From contig NZ_JASCRR010000002.1 in the NCBI RefSeq assembly GCF_030010215.1, forward strand, positions 434,001 to 498,000: 64,000 bases of DNA. The letters are read 5' to 3'. The notes under the pieces were generated by a model. The model was not told where the DNA came from. It saw only the letters and a list, made by a program, of their open reading frames with translations, and did no database searches. Shown here piece by piece: positions 36,395-45,859 of the stretch. Origin of the DNA: Tianweitania sp. UT-5YL-CI-8. GTDB taxonomy: Bacteria > Pseudomonadota > Alphaproteobacteria > Rhizobiales > Rhizobiaceae. A program made the translations under genes and the position numbers. Position 1 is the first letter of the stretch. Each line of letters opens with the position of its first letter.

Positions 36395-39300
36395 TCAGCT
36401 CCTCGCCTTCTGAAGCCGTCCGGCTTTTTCCTGCAATGCCTGGCGCTGCTTGTCGGGCTCCACGGTCGTCTCGGATGACTGGACCGTCGTCGCCTTGCCA
36501 TCGCGCAGCTTGTAGGTGACGGTCGTGCGGTAGCTCAGCTTAAAGAAGCGCGATATCCGCAGCGATACCGACAATGTGCCAACCCCATCGACCTGTCCGC
36601 TGGATCGGTAGGACAGGCGCAGCATCAGGCCGAGATAGACCGTTGCGATGCCGAAGATGCGGACATTGCCGGCGATGACCAGAAGCAATGCGACCGACAA
36701 TCCGCTCTCGCCGCCGCTATCATGGCGGTAGGATATCGCGATCGACAGCGTGATGAAGACCGAGCCATGCACGGGTCCAAAGGAGAAGCCGAGCGCCGCC
36801 GAACCGCCGGCTGCCGCTTCCACCGCCACCGTCAAACTCTTGGTGGCTGGCCGATATTCCACGTCCGCCTGCAGATAGCCCGTTCCGCCGATGATGAAGA
36901 TCGAGATCAGGAACGGCTTTTCCGGCCCTGACAGGTTGAAACGGTTGGCGATGACGAAGTCTGGATAAGCCCGCAGCATGAACCTGTTTGCCAGATCGAT
37001 GCCCGAGACACCGCTCGTGCCGTACATCAAGCCAAGGTCCGGCATCAGCAACTCATGCTCGACGCCGACGGGTATTCCGTCTTCCTTGATCATGCGGAGG
37101 CCGCCGAGTTCGTCGGGAAACAGCCCGCCTAAGGCGTCCTGAACCAGTTTGAAAACCTGGTTGAGTTCGAGATTGGCAGGGTCGAAATCGAAGAACGACC
37201 CCAGCTTGCCGTCATAGCCGATGGTGGCATGCCGCATGGCCACGACCAGTTGGCCGGAGATGACGGTTTCGATGTCGGTGATGATGCTGGACGCAGTGGT
37301 CTCGCGGATTTCCTCGCTGTCTTTCGACGCTTCCAGCCTGATCGAGCCGACAAAGCGCGATTTCAAAAAGCCCAGAGCAAAGCCCGCGACGGAAAACAGC
37401 TCCATGCGATGCTCGACGCGGCTGTCGACGTCGATCCGGACCCAGACAATGCCAGCTTTTTCATCGATGTCGTGGCTGATCTTGATTCCCGCCGCCAGAG
37501 CGGCCGTTGCCTTGGAGCCCTTGAACAGGTCGCCGAGGTTCAACCCGGCAAAATTTGGGAAGAGCCGCGAAAGGTCGAATCCCTCCAGCTCCTTCAAATC
37601 CGGCCTAAAACTGTCTCCAAGCCCATCGAACGGGAAATTCAGCCCCATCGCCTTCAAGGCGTCGCCCAGCCGGGCAAACAAAACATTTGCCCTTGTGGTG
37701 GCGATGACGTCCTCGATCTCACTGAAGCTGCAACGGATGCGGTCGATATTGGCTTGCAGAAGCGCTATTTCGGGGGCCGATGTCGCCGCCGAATAGAGCT
37801 TCAAAAGGCTTCGAGGGATTGCGCCGGCGTCGCCGCGCCCGATATTGGCTGCCGCCTCGAGCACGCGATTGCCGTAGGCTTTTGCGTTTTCGGCGGCTGC
37901 GCTAACCGAGTTGACCACCGCGCGCACTTCACCTTCGAGATCGCTTGCGGCTTTGCGGAAGGCCTCGATGTTCTGCTTCAGCGTATCCGCATCGGTCAGA
38001 AATTTGTCCAGCTGAGCGCGGTATCTTTCGAATTGCTCCCGATACCGCTCGCTCAGCTGTTTCAGCGGGTCGGCAAAGCCCTCTGCCATGTCGCCGAGCG
38101 TGCTTGTGATCGATACGCAGGTCTTTTGGATTTCGTCTTCGATGTCGTCCATCGCGGAATCCAGACGGTCGAGAAACCCGCCGCTGTCGACCAGTGCGTT
38201 GACGGCGATATCGAGAGCGCCGTTCAACAGCGACCTGATCTCTCCTAGCGCTGTCTGCGCCGCTGTTTCACCCAGCGCGATTTTAGCCAGCAGCGGACCG
38301 AGAATGCCGTCGTCGATGCGGGCAAGTCCCGTGTCGATCGCCGGCGCAAGAGCCTTTTGCTCGATGTGTCCGAGCAGGCCTTCGCTGTCCAGTCTCCGCT
38401 GCAGCCCGCTCATGCGGGCGGTGAGATCGGCAAAGTGTTCGTCCAGCAGACCGGCTAGGTCCTGGGCAAGGCCAGCTGCTGCGTGCAAATTCGCTTCGAC
38501 CTGCTTCCGTGCTGACGTCAGCAGCTTACCGACAAAGTCATCGAAACGCTCGGCGGGTTCCCATACCCAGTCAGCGAGGTGCTGAACCTGCTGCTCGAGG
38601 GCATCGGCGCCCGCATCCAATTCCGCTCTGATGCTGAACAGGACATCGGCGCCGAATGCGCTTGCGGCATCTCTCAGTGTCTGAAGTGCTGCCTTCTGCT
38701 CGAGCGACGCGTCCTTCAAAGCTTTTTCCAGCAAGGCGGCTTCGTGGTTGAGGTTTTCGAAAGACGACACGCCCAATGTCTCGAAAACACCGACTGCTCC
38801 CGTCGCCTGAATGGATATGTCCTTCAGCTTTACAAGCGCGTTTTCCGCTTTCTCAATCTCACTCGAATAGCGCCCACCCCGGTCCTTCTTGCGGGCCGTT
38901 TCAAGCACCCCTGCGATGGTATCGAGCCCACCGCCCGAACCGTCAATTTTGGCAAGCGCTGACCGAATGTGGGCCGCGAGCAGAACGGTGGCGCAACGGC
39001 CATCGGCCGCTATCGATGAAAAGACGAAACGCGCTGCCGCCGCATCGGACAAAGCGCGCGCGGCGAGCGAGCCGATCTGGTGGCTGACCTTGCCGAGTTC
39101 TCCTGAGAAGCGCAGCCGCGCCTCCTCGATGGCCGCATCAACCTGCCCCCGGATACCAGCAATCTCGCCGCCCAACTGCCGTTCGAACGCCTGCAGCCGG
39201 TGGTGCGACCATGGCTTGCCGTCCGAATAGCTCTTGGCCATGGCGTCTAGCCGTGCCAGCATCCGGCGCAACGTCTCCTGCATATCCGCCTGAACGTCGC

Positions 39301-42300
39301 TGATGATACCGCGCACCTTCTCGGTGTCGGTTGAAACGTCGCCGATCAGCGTCGTGGCTTCGCCCAAAGCGGGACGAATATGGTCGACCGCTTTTTTCAA
39401 CACCCAAGTTCTTACGGAGCGTTTGAAGGCTTCTGTCGAACCGAATTCTGTCGGCTGGCCGGGAACTGGGATCAATCGCCAGCCTTCGATCTCTTGCCGC
39501 ATTCCCGTCTGAGCGCTGCGCACCGCTTCGCCCAGCAGCAATCGCTTGCGCCGCAGACCGGCGATGGCTTCTTCGGCGAACCGCTCGCAGCCCTTCTCGC
39601 CGGTTTTCGCCACGTCGAGGACGCTCTGCAGTTCCAGCGTGCTTTGCCACTTGTCACCCGCATTGGTGATCGCAGCGGCATGAGTTGCGAAAGGTGAAGC
39701 CGAACCGAACAACTCCTGAAAACGAAGATCCAGGTCTTTCAGCATGTCTTTGACAGGAGCGACATCGACGACACGCCCTTCGGCCACATCCTCGGCAAGG
39801 CCTGTCATTGCCTGATGAAGCCGGGCAAGTTCCGCTGCGGGATGGCCGGGCGCAGGCCTCGTGCCGGCCGCCCACACCGGCGTGTCGCCGACGACACCTT
39901 TGAGTTGATCGAGCTCTTTGCCGCCTGCCACAAACGACACCACCGCCCTCTGATCCGCATGGTCTGAATGGTCTGCATCCAGCTTCGGCGATGACGGCAT
40001 GCGCATGAAGGTCACGCTTTCCAACCCCGCATAAAGCGGTTTTTGGCCGCGCGTTGCGTTGAGTTGGGTCTTGAAGCCACCGGGCGCAAGGCGCCAGGTG
40101 AAGCGGCGGTACGCCGGAAGCATGCGGGGCGCAGACGGTTTCTTGCCGCTTTCCGGCGCCGGGCCGGAATCGAGCATAGCAGCCATTTTACCGGCATCGA
40201 GCGCGTCGGCAAAGTCGATGCCGATGCGTGACGGCCACTGATCGGTATCGGGATTGCGGCTGGCGACATCGGCAAAGAAGCAGAGATTGTCAGGATCCAG
40301 GCACTCCTGGCTCACCAGCGGGCGGTCTTCGGCGCCTTCGCCCACCGTGACGAAGTCGACGTCCGGCCGGAGATAGACCTGGGGCTTGAGACGCGCAGCG
40401 CCCCGGTTCCACAGCGGAATCTTGAAGCCGACCCCGTCGATCTCGCTGCTCCAGGCGCTGTCGACGGGAATGACGGTGGAGTTGAACCGCACGGAGTCGA
40501 GAAACCCGGATATGCGGGCGGTGGCGACCTCGCGGTCGGGATAGGCCCGCGCCGGCTCCAGAAGCTCGACGAACTCGCTGACCTTTCGCAGCACCGTGCG
40601 ACGGCTGCGCCAATCGTCGTTCAATTCAGGCGCGAATTGCGCGGAGGGCGTGGTGGTGCGCTCATAGACGACGACATGTTTAGCGCGATGCCAGAAGGCG
40701 CCGATGCGGCCGAGGATTTCGACCCGCTGACGCTCTACGAAGCCGTCGCGGACGACGGCCGCTATGGCCAGAATGCCGCCGAGGAAGAAAGCCTTGAACT
40801 CGCCCGAGCCGCCGGTTGGCGCCAGCACAGGATGATCCAGAACGCCGCCCAGCGAGGCAGGGTCCTTGAGCAACTCCTCAAGCACGGTCCAGGATTCAAG
40901 CGGCCACAGTGCGCCGCCGGCAAGCCCTTGTTCATGCAGTCGCAGGCCTTGTCCATCTGGGCCGAAGACCTGCGGCGGCGGATAATCGCTTGGGGCGGCA
41001 GGTCCGGTCACCTGTGTCGGGCGACGCACAAGCGGCGACCGATGCAGGGCGGAACGACGCAGCGCGAAATCGACGCCCGCCTCGAACCGAGCCGGCTTGA
41101 AAGGCCTGGTGCTTTCCGGATCGGCAGTCCAAAACTCCAGCCGTTCATGCCGGCTTTTCATGGACGGCCTCACCGCCCGCCAGCGCTGCTGAAGTGCCGG
41201 GTGGTCGCCGGCCGCGACGGTCTCGGCAGGCAGGATTCCGGTCAACGCCTCGACTTCGGCTATCCGCGCCTGGCGCGCGGCGCCCGTCTCGCGGCGTATG
41301 TCGACACCGACGGAAAGCCCGTAGAGAAATTCAGCGCGAAACCCTTCGACGGCCGCCCCTAGCCCGAAATCGCCGCGCTGGCGAAAAATGTCGTGGGCGC
41401 CCCACTCGGGCAGGTAATAGCCGCGGTCGAGATCGGAAGGCTTGATCCACAATTCAGCCGAAGGAGACAGCCGATACTCGACCAGATGCGTCCTGAGCGG
41501 CAGGGTTTGCGCGTCTGCCTCGCTTTCCGGATATGGCCGGAACCGGCCGGTCGCGCTTTTTGCCAGATCGTTGATTTCAAGCCGCCCCGGCTTGTCCGAC
41601 GTTTCGCCGATTGCCTGCGCTGGAAAGACGAAATGGTAATGCGGCTTGTCCTGTTTGAACTGCCAGACCCGCTCGTCGCTGTCGAAGGTCGCCACCTCAG
41701 CGCTTTCGGCATCGCCCATCGCGCTCAGCGGTTTTCGCGTGAAGCGAAACAGGCCGAATGGCTGGTCAGACAGCACGGTGTAGGTTTCGTCCGGCGCCTT
41801 TTCAGACGACCGTTCGATAAGCGTTGAGGTCAAATGGCGATCGTCTTCGCCGGTCGCGCTCTCGGTGACGACCAGCACGAATTGCGACGGCGCCTTGCTG
41901 GCCGCAGCGCCTTCGGGCGACTTTTCCTTGACGTCGCGCACCAGCAGAGGCGTGGATTTGCGGTCGCGCGCGCCCCATGGCCGATCGACCGCGACAGGCG
42001 TGACATCGTCGATGTTGAACCGAAGCGTGAGCCTGAAGCCGAGCGGAAACGTCGTGCTGGTCTTGCCTTCCCGAGCGCGGAGGAGCGGCCGACGCGACAG
42101 GATAGTAAGTCGGCCATCCCCGCCATCATCCAGCAACGCGCCGGAAGCCGAAAACTCCAGAGCGCCCAGCCTGCCCTGCAGACTGCGATGATGGGTGTGC
42201 TGATCCGCTGGGTCGTCGGGGTGCGGTTGGCTCTCCAACGCAGCGGAATTGCGGATGGCAAAGGCGGCGAACTGGCCAGCCTCGACTGCGCCCGAAAAAG

Positions 42301-44047
42301 GATGCAACGTGATGTGACGGTGCTTGGTCGGGCCGGTCGGGGCCGTGTCGAAACCGGGAAACCAGCTGCGAAGCTCGATCAGATGCTTCTCGGGCTCCGC
42401 TTTCGCGGGCGTCATGTCATCAGGTGCCGCGAGCGATAGATTGACGGCTGCTGGACCAGGCTTGTCGCGCTCCGCCGTCCATTCCAGGCCTTCGGCACCG
42501 ATCGTGGCCGATATCGGCTCGACGGTCAGCGCGAACACGACATCGATCCGCTCGACTGTCGTCGTCCATTGCGGCAAGAACGATTGCGGCTGCCCCGCTG
42601 CGACATCGAGCAGGGCCGCTTGCGTATCCGCCATGGCGCGCGTCACGGCGCCAAGCGCTCCATTGCGGAAGACGGGAAGGTCCATACCCGCTGGGTCAGT
42701 CGCGGCGTTCAGGTCGATAGATTGTTCCCAAAACAACCGGGTCTGGACGCTGCAGACGAGATCGGGCGCGGCATTAGTTTTCTGCCATGCCGCAAGCGCT
42801 GTGTCGGGTATGGTCCAGCGCACGGCGATATCGGCCTTGATGGTTTTGGCATCGAGGTCGAGCCACCCGCCCAACTGTTCTTTGAAACGCAAGCGGAAAC
42901 GGTTCTCACTCAGCTTCTCGTCTGGCTTTTTCAGGGTGGCAGCGTCTACTTTCTTTGAGACGATGGCAACGTCGCCACCTGCTGCCGTTGTCTTCGCGGC
43001 ATCGAACGTCAGACGGTAGATGAAGCCATAGGTTCTGGCTTTCTGATCCGGTGGCAAAAACCGGATCGACAGAACGTCTTCGGGAGCCGTTTTCTCGTGG
43101 GGATTGGGTCCGGAAACGCTTGCTGTTTCAATCGCGTCCTTCCCGCGCAGCGACACGACATCGAAGCCAAGCCGCTGCAGCAGGTCCAGCGCCTCAAACT
43201 TGGTGCCGGTTGGCCAGAAATCCGAAGACTGCCATTTTGCAGTTTCTTTCGGCCTTGAAAGATTGAGGAATTTCTTTTCGTCTTCAGGAGACAGGCCTAT
43301 CCCGAACCGGCCGAGATGCCGGTCGTCCAGATCGCAGAGACCAAGAATGTTCCTCGTCCTGCCCTCTCCCTCTCCCCAGGCACCGGCAACGTAGTTGCCG
43401 AAATTGACGATGGCTTTCCGCGGTTTTGGCGTTGAAGTGTAGACCGTGGAAAACGGCATGAGACGCGGATTGGTGTATTCCTTGCTCGTCGTCTGGCGAA
43501 CAGGCATGGGCAGCGCCAGATTGAGCCGGAAACTGTCGTTGTTCGGTTGCCCAATCACCAACCCCGACCAATGCGGGTAGGTCTTCGAGCCTTTTGTGTT
43601 GACGAAATGACGAACCAGCGGCCATCGGGACAGAGGCGCGGCTTGGTTATCCTTGCCATCATCCGGACCGGGAGCCGTGTCGAACTGGTCGATCAGGAAA
43701 GCGCCGCTGAAATGTAGCTTTTCCCCCACATCGGCACCGGAGGCGGGCTTCGATATCCAGAGCGCTGCGGTTGCGGCCGGCGCATCCGCGGACCCGAAGG
43801 TCTGGTCGATGCTGAAGGTCTTCTCGAAGACATTCGACGCTTCGGCCGGCAATTCCAGCTCGGTCGGTTCGAAGCTGTAACCGTCCGCCTCCGTCCAACG
43901 CAAAAGCGCGCGCCAGCCGTCTTCATCCGTGCCGGAAAACCAGATTTCCACCACACCCGCGACCTTCGGGGCATCTTTGTCATCTGCTGGCTTGCTGGGT
44001 GGCCAGCGAAAATCGCCGAACAGTCGGAACACGCGGATCGTCGGCAT
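36395..44047 (-). CDS. Giant protein B (2,550 residues) with long helical region and beta-rich C-terminus, function unknown
   Basis: The frame runs from MPTIRVFRLFGDFRWPP to LQEKAGRLQKARS without interruption. The first 1,400 residues look like mixed beta-rich domains. Residues about 1,410-2,140 are almost entirely amphipathic helix with coiled-coil character (for example LSERYREQFERYRAQLDKFL). The last 200 residues are glycine-rich alternating beta strands (IIGGTGYLQADVEY, LGFSFGPVHGSVFITL). No signal peptide, no membrane anchor and no catalytic motif were recognised. GGGGAA lies seven bases before the ATG. This is the first gene of a two-gene unit with giant protein A. Tape-measure-like, bridge-like lipid transfer or toxin-scaffold roles are conceivable, but none is supported by a diagnostic motif. 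Confidence 0.85.
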   Translation of the reverse strand: MPTIRVFRLFGDFRWPPSKPADDKDAPKVAGVVEIWFSGTDEDGWRALLRWTEADGYSFEPTELELPAEASNVFEKTFSIDQTFGSADAPAATAALWISKPASGADVGEKLHFSGAFLIDQFDTAPGPDDGKDNQAAPLSRWPLVRHFVNTKGSKTYPHWSGLVIGQPNNDSFRLNLALPMPVRQTTSKEYTNPRLMPFSTVYTSTPKPRKAIVNFGNYVAGAWGEGEGRTRNILGLCDLDDRHLGRFGIGLSPEDEKKFLNLSRPKETAKWQSSDFWPTGTKFEALDLLQRLGFDVVSLRGKDAIETASVSGPNPHEKTAPEDVLSIRFLPPDQKARTYGFIYRLTFDAAKTTAAGGDVAIVSKKVDAATLKKPDEKLSENRFRLRFKEQLGGWLDLDAKTIKADIAVRWTIPDTALAAWQKTNAAPDLVCSVQTRLFWEQSIDLNAATDPAGMDLPVFRNGALGAVTRAMADTQAALLDVAAGQPQSFLPQWTTTVERIDVVFALTVEPISATIGAEGLEWTAERDKPGPAAVNLSLAAPDDMTPAKAEPEKHLIELRSWFPGFDTAPTGPTKHRHITLHPFSGAVEAGQFAAFAIRNSAALESQPHPDDPADQHTHHRSLQGRLGALEFSASGALLDDGGDGRLTILSRRPLLRAREGKTSTTFPLGFRLTLRFNIDDVTPVAVDRPWGARDRKSTPLLVRDVKEKSPEGAAASKAPSQFVLVVTESATGEDDRHLTSTLIERSSEKAPDETYTVLSDQPFGLFRFTRKPLSAMGDAESAEVATFDSDERVWQFKQDKPHYHFVFPAQAIGETSDKPGRLEINDLAKSATGRFRPYPESEADAQTLPLRTHLVEYRLSPSAELWIKPSDLDRGYYLPEWGAHDIFRQRGDFGLGAAVEGFRAEFLYGLSVGVDIRRETGAARQARIAEVEALTGILPAETVAAGDHPALQQRWRAVRPSMKSRHERLEFWTADPESTRPFKPARFEAGVDFALRRSALHRSPLVRRPTQVTGPAAPSDYPPPQVFGPDGQGLRLHEQGLAGGALWPLESWTVLEELLKDPASLGGVLDHPVLAPTGGSGEFKAFFLGGILAIAAVVRDGFVERQRVEILGRIGAFWHRAKHVVVYERTTTPSAQFAPELNDDWRSRRTVLRKVSEFVELLEPARAYPDREVATARISGFLDSVRFNSTVIPVDSAWSSEIDGVGFKIPLWNRGAARLKPQVYLRPDVDFVTVGEGAEDRPLVSQECLDPDNLCFFADVASRNPDTDQWPSRIGIDFADALDAGKMAAMLDSGPAPESGKKPSAPRMLPAYRRFTWRLAPGGFKTQLNATRGQKPLYAGLESVTFMRMPSSPKLDADHSDHADQRAVVSFVAGGKELDQLKGVVGDTPVWAAGTRPAPGHPAAELARLHQAMTGLAEDVAEGRVVDVAPVKDMLKDLDLRFQELFGSASPFATHAAAITNAGDKWQSTLELQSVLDVAKTGEKGCERFAEEAIAGLRRKRLLLGEAVRSAQTGMRQEIEGWRLIPVPGQPTEFGSTEAFKRSVRTWVLKKAVDHIRPALGEATTLIGDVSTDTEKVRGIISDVQADMQETLRRMLARLDAMAKSYSDGKPWSHHRLQAFERQLGGEIAGIRGQVDAAIEEARLRFSGELGKVSHQIGSLAARALSDAAAARFVFSSIAADGRCATVLLAAHIRSALAKIDGSGGGLDTIAGVLETARKKDRGGRYSSEIEKAENALVKLKDISIQATGAVGVFETLGVSSFENLNHEAALLEKALKDASLEQKAALQTLRDAASAFGADVLFSIRAELDAGADALEQQVQHLADWVWEPAERFDDFVGKLLTSARKQVEANLHAAAGLAQDLAGLLDEHFADLTARMSGLQRRLDSEGLLGHIEQKALAPAIDTGLARIDDGILGPLLAKIALGETAAQTALGEIRSLLNGALDIAVNALVDSGGFLDRLDSAMDDIEDEIQKTCVSITSTLGDMAEGFADPLKQLSERYREQFERYRAQLDKFLTDADTLKQNIEAFRKAASDLEGEVRAVVNSVSAAAENAKAYGNRVLEAAANIGRGDAGAIPRSLLKLYSAATSAPEIALLQANIDRIRCSFSEIEDVIATTRANVLFARLGDALKAMGLNFPFDGLGDSFRPDLKELEGFDLSRLFPNFAGLNLGDLFKGSKATAALAAGIKISHDIDEKAGIVWVRIDVDSRVEHRMELFSVAGFALGFLKSRFVGSIRLEASKDSEEIRETTASSIITDIETVISGQLVVAMRHATIGYDGKLGSFFDFDPANLELNQVFKLVQDALGGLFPDELGGLRMIKEDGIPVGVEHELLMPDLGLMYGTSGVSGIDLANRFMLRAYPDFVIANRFNLSGPEKPFLISIFIIGGTGYLQADVEYRPATKSLTVAVEAAAGGSAALGFSFGPVHGSVFITLSIAISYRHDSGGESGLSVALLLVIAGNVRIFGIATVYLGLMLRLSYRSSGQVDGVGTLSVSLRISRFFKLSYRTTVTYKLRDGKATTVQSSETTVEPDKQRQALQEKAGRLQKARS

Positions 44048-44225
44048 TCCGATTTCCCCACAGCACTGCCGCTGCGCGTAAAGCGCTTGGCCGGTCAAAT
44101 TGTCAGATATGCAACCTTCGGATTAAATAATGACCGATCTCTATAAAAATACAAGCAAAGATTGTATTTAACTCGTGCTGGGCGAAAGCGGATCACCACC
44201 AGAGCATAAGGAATGTCTTATCTGC
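44048..44225. promoter_or_regulatory. AT-rich region upstream of the giant-protein genes
   Basis: This is the most AT-rich gap in the neighbourhood and should hold the promoter of the giant-protein operon (minus strand). It contains a perfect inverted repeat, AAATACAA (44147-44154) and TTGTATTT (44162-44169), separated by seven bases, a size typical of a dimeric regulator site. No clean TTGACA/TATAAT pair was found. Confidence 0.45.
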
Positions 44226-44233
44226 CCGAAAAC

Positions 44234-44259
44234 GCCGACGGCCGCCTCTCGGCGGCCGT
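44234..44259 (-). terminator. Terminator hairpin after msrA
   Basis: CGACGGCCGCC (44234-44244) pairs with GGCGGCCGTCG (44249-44259) around a four-base loop. Read on the minus strand it is followed by GCGTTTT, so it fits a Rho-independent terminator for the msrA transcript and insulates the giant-protein promoter. Confidence 0.75.
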
Positions 44260-44283
44260 CGTTACAAATGCAATGCGCCAGGT

Positions 44284-44805
44284 CTAAGCAGAGCGGCGCT
44301 CTGCTTGCCGATGCGGCAGCTTCCAGTTCGGCCGCGGGAAATGGCAGGTGTAGCCATTGGGGTAGCGCAGCAGATAGTCCTGATGCTCGGGCTCGGCCTG
44401 CCAGAAATCGCCCACCGGCTCGACCTCCGTCACCACCTTGCCCGGCCAGATGCCGGAGGCGTCGACATCGGCAATGGTCTCTTCCGCCACGCGCTTCTGC
44501 TCGTCGCTGGTATAGTAGATGGCCGAGCGGTAGCTGAGCCCGACGTCGTTGCCCTGACGGTTGCGTGTCGACGGATCGTGGATCTGGAAAAAGAACTCCA
44601 GAATGTCGCGATAGCTGATCCGGGCGGGATCGAACAGGATCTCGATGGCCTCGGCATGGGTGCCATGGTTGCGATAGGTGGCGTTCGGCACATCGCCGCC
44701 GCTATAGCCCACCCTGGTCGAAACAACGCCGGGAAGCCGGCGGACCAAATCCTGCATGCCCCAGAAGCATCCGCCGGCCAGGACTGCGCGTTCTGTCGTC
44801 GTCAT
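44284..44805 (-). CDS. msrA: Peptide methionine-(S)-S-oxide reductase
   Basis: The 173-residue protein contains the MsrA active-site motif GCFWG with catalytic Cys13, followed by [21 protein letters not shown] and the [13 protein letters not shown]-terminal region. It reduces methionine-S-sulfoxide in proteins and free form, using thioredoxin. The start at 44805 has AAAGGAG eight bases upstream; a longer open frame reaches back to 44886 through a palindrome and is not believed. The gene stands alone between two hairpins. Confidence 0.96.
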   Translation of the reverse strand: MTTTERAVLAGGCFWGMQDLVRRLPGVVSTRVGYSGGDVPNATYRNHGTHAEAIEILFDPARISYRDILEFFFQIHDPSTRNRQGNDVGLSYRSAIYYTSDEQKRVAEETIADVDASGIWPGKVVTEVEPVGDFWQAEPEHQDYLLRYPNGYTCHFPRPNWKLPHRQAERRSA

Positions 44806-44863
44806 CTGCGTGCTCCTTTGTTGTGATGGGACCAATATAGGATGCCGGCGACGTAATTTCATC

Positions 44864-44898
44864 TGTTGGCGGCACGTGAATTTCACGTGCCGCCAACA
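44864..44898. repeat. Perfect 17-base inverted repeat
   Basis: Arms 44864-44880 and 44882-44898 are exact complements around one central T, with GGCACGTGAA at the core. It lies after the PNPOx-like gene and before msrA. It could act as a terminator, although no T-run follows, or as a binding site or relic of a mobile palindrome. Its perfection suggests recent origin or selection. Confidence 0.85.
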
Positions 44899-44925
44899 AT
44901 CGCCAAGCCCAGGCGGCCGCTACGA

Positions 44926-45360
44926 TCAGACCGCCACCGTGCCGCTATCCTCACCATCCCAATAGCTGATTTTCGTGGCATGAACCTTGATAAGGGCAAT
45001 TCCCGGCGTATCGATGCCCTCGGGGAACCAGACTTCCAGGTCCTTCACCCAATGCTCTTCGAACTGGGCCTTGTCGCGGATCAGATCAGCGTCGCCTTCG
45101 ATGGCGATGAAAATTCCGGGAGCTCCGAGCAGGCTCTTCGACCCGCTGAAGGTCAAAGAGACACTGTCGTCGCTCTCGATTTCCCTGACCTTCTTGGTGT
45201 CGTCATAGGTGAAGAACCAAGTGTCGCCGTCATACTCCACATCGCCATTGTTGCTCATCGGGCGGCTTGCAATTTCTCCGCCCGACGCCTTGGTCGACAG
45301 CATGCAGAAATCGATACTGCTCATCTTCTTTGAAAGGTCGCTCAAGGTCATCGATGTCAT
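44926..45360 (-). CDS. Pyridoxamine 5'-phosphate oxidase-fold general stress-type protein
   Basis: The 144-residue protein has the split-barrel flavin-binding fold pattern of the PNPOx-like general stress family: CMLSTKASGGEIASRPMSN, TWFFTYDDTKKVREIESD, VSLTFSGSK, and the C-terminal WFPEGIDTPGIALIKVHA. Such proteins bind FMN, FAD or related cofactors; their precise role is usually unknown. The start was set at the ATG at 45360, or 45351, where homology begins. The open frame further upstream to 45627 has no family resemblance. Confidence 0.85.
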   Translation of the reverse strand: MTSMTLSDLSKKMSSIDFCMLSTKASGGEIASRPMSNNGDVEYDGDTWFFTYDDTKKVREIESDDSVSLTFSGSKSLLGAPGIFIAIEGDADLIRDKAQFEEHWVKDLEVWFPEGIDTPGIALIKVHATKISYWDGEDSGTVAV

Positions 45361-45859
45361 GTTGTTCTCGCCGGTTGCCGTTGAAATCCTGCCGCTGGCT
45401 TGCAGTTCAAATGGAGATTTGATGCAGCAGCAGCGTCGTGGATCAGTAAGCGGCAACAGCGAGACTTGTTCCTGCCTCGGCGACAAAACCTTCGAAGCCC
45501 CCGCACCGGCAAACCCGGCGCGGTTCAGCGCATAGGGTGATGGCACCCCCGAAGTCATGTGCAACGACCGATGGAGATGAGAGGCCCCAGTACTCCACCA
45601 TTTAAGCGAAAACCTCGCCTTGCACATCGAGCGAAGTCCGAAAGTTTACGCTCTTTTCGGATTCTCCATAACCTGGCATGTCATACCAATGCACCCGATG
45701 TGTTCGGGCCAGCGTAGGGATAACGCGGTGCCGTGCAGAATTATCACTTGTTCAATCTTCGCCATTGGAGGTCACTCAGCACATATCGATCCATCAGCGG
45801 CGCGAATCACAATCCACATGCCTTGTGAATTCCCATAGACTTAGGCGGACCATCATCCT
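45361..45859. other. Intergenic region of about 500 bases
   Basis: No convincing gene, tRNA or strong hairpin was seen. The composition differs from the flanking genes, and several short frames cross it without coding character. It should contain the promoter of the PNPOx-like gene near its left end and the 3' end of the aldo/keto reductase transcript at its right end. Confidence 0.4.

Noticed and set aside
36395-44047. Giant protein B as phage tape-measure protein
   Set aside because: The helical region is suggestive, but no tail, baseplate, sheath or lysis genes are nearby and the beta-rich ends do not match a tape measure.
45361-45627. Upstream extension of the PNPOx-like protein
   Set aside because: The extra 89 residues have no resemblance to the fold, and the normal length is reached from the ATG at 45360 or 45351.
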